From: an uncultured Alphaproteobacteria bacterium
Lineage (GTDB): Bacteria > Pseudomonadota > Alphaproteobacteria > Micropepsales > Micropepsaceae
DNA length: 64,000 nucleotides
Assembly (NCBI GenBank): GCA_902826695.1
Contig: CADEFU010000010.1
Span: 118,349-182,348, forward strand
Direction: 5' to 3'
Shown in pieces: positions 63,477 to 64,000 of the stretch. The translations under genes and the position numbers were made by a program. Each line of letters begins with the position of its first letter. The first letter of the stretch is position 1. The notes beneath the pieces were generated by a model. The model was not told the origin of the DNA, did no database searches, and saw only the letters and a list, made by a program, of their open reading frames with translations.

Positions 63477-63766
63477 GACCAGAGGCGACCTGCAACCGCG
63501 CGAAAGATGAAGTAGCGCGCGAACTCGACACCGAGGAGCAGCACGATCGGCGAAATGTCTATGCCGCCTAAGTCCGGCATTAAGCGGCGGATCGGGCGGA
63601 GGAGAGGTTCGGTCGCGGCATAGCAGAAGTTCTGTATCGCGCGGATTGCGGGGTTGTAGGGGTTCACGACATTGAAATTGACAAGCCAGCTCAGCACCAC
63701 CGTGGCGATGATGATGTAGACGTAGATGTCGATGAGCAGGTCAATCAGCCAAAGCAGCGTGCCCAT
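63473..63766 (-). CDS. yggT: YggT family membrane protein
   Basis: A 97-aa protein with two hydrophobic blocks (LLWLIDLLIDIYVYIIIATVVLSWL and DISPIVLLLGVEFARYFIF) separated by NPYNPAIRAIQNFCYAATEPLLRPIRRLMP, the YggT signature. Related proteins help with cell-division-linked envelope or osmotic functions. First gene of yggT-yggU-folD-VOC. Confidence 0.94.
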   Translation of the reverse strand: MGTLLWLIDLLIDIYVYIIIATVVLSWLVNFNVVNPYNPAIRAIQNFCYAATEPLLRPIRRLMPDLGGIDISPIVLLLGVEFARYFIFRAVAGRLWS

Positions 63767-63945
63767 ATGGTCCGTTTCCGCTCACCTACGCCTTGCGAGA
63801 ATCGCTGCGTTTCCGGGCGAGATGTAACCGCCATGGGGTGGGGCGACAAGGTAAGGGGCCAAAACTTGACAGGGGACAGACGCGGACCCTACAAACCCTG
63901 CCTTCGCGCGGCCGGGCCTTACTCCCGGCTTTCGGCGGGCGTTAT

Positions 63946-64000
63946 GGGGCTGTAGCTCAGTTGGGAGAGCGCCTCGTTCGCAATGAGGAGGTCAGCGGTT
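63946..64000 (+). tRNA. tRNA-Ala(CGC), 3' part cut by the window edge
   Basis: GGGGCTG acceptor strand, TA, D-arm GCTCAGTTGGGAGAGC, then the anticodon arm CCTCG-TTCGCAA-TGAGG with anticodon CGC in a seven-base loop (reads GCG, alanine), followed by the variable loop and start of the T-arm (AGGTCAGCGGTT). About 21 nt are missing at the window edge. The 63767-63945 gap upstream shows no gene. Confidence 0.95.

Noticed and set aside
63767..63955. 62-aa forward frame before tRNA-Ala
   Set aside because: No ribosome site or domain, and it runs into the tRNA gene.

Overview
The window is a contiguous, gene-dense piece of high-GC chromosome from an alphaproteobacterium. This rests on alphaproteobacterial families and gene orders: rph-rdgB-hemW facing hrcA-grpE, ccmABCD next to acnA and a DUF1223 gene, an RpoE/ChrR sigma/anti-sigma pair, DUF2794, DUF6491, an IalB-like protein, and a Zn-uptake cluster with a CobW GTPase and a WD40 protein. 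The order within the class cannot be fixed from the sequence alone. There is no phage, transposase, CRISPR array or rRNA. The right edge cuts a tRNA-Ala and the left edge cuts a comM/yifB gene.

Layout. 1-8.5 kb: comM, gshB, a YaiI-family gene, a DUF3592 membrane protein, an outer-membrane barrel, and the envelope cluster sirB1 / BON lipoprotein / yraN / rsmI facing an LpoA-like lipoprotein. 8.5-16.6 kb: hemW-rdgB-rph facing hrcA-grpE, then dnaK-dnaJ (proteostasis). 16.6-21.8 kb: a SUFU-like gene, then a zinc operon read leftward (32-aa membrane ORF, znuC, znuB, znuA, CobW GTPase, WD40 protein). 21.9-25.5 kb: hisE, adenosine kinase, EI24 membrane protein, lipoprotein, Nudix hydrolase, MarR regulator. 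25.5-32.2 kb: cytochrome c maturation ccmDCBA with a crotonase, acnA, DUF1223. 32.2-39.7 kb: a Gld-like ABC cassette, an SDR gene behind a strikingly structured leader, a lipase-like gene, an O-methyltransferase and DUF2794. 39.7-50.7 kb: Bax-inhibitor-1 protein, ybbP-ybbA facing tesA, aldo/keto reductase, thpR, zincin, phhB, a low-complexity anchored protein, an SDR, DUF2905, DUF1232 and a GST. 50.7-56 kb: a REP-like element, a membrane-tailed carboxylesterase facing a membrane LytTR regulator, a phosphatase-like protein coupled to a LysR regulator, a 34-aa ORF and a quinone oxidoreductase. 56-64 kb: DUF6491, asparaginase-chrR-rpoE operon, IalB-like protein, rlmN, argG, a VOC protein, folD, yggU, yggT and tRNA-Ala.

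Most genes are housekeeping and are packed with 1-4 bp stop/start overlaps, so translational coupling is common. No single large unknown system stands out. The less explained signals are the SDR leader with its terminator-like hairpin next to the start codon, two intergenic arrays of similar 9-mers (one with two perfect 16-bp palindromes), two very close divergent starts (tesA/ybbA share a GCATGC), the 32-aa and 34-aa small ORFs, and an SOS-box-like site in a convergent gap.

Limits: everything was read by eye from sequence and translations. Family names are from recognised motifs and gene order; no database search was run. Where the start differs from the longest possible reading frame, the reason is given.
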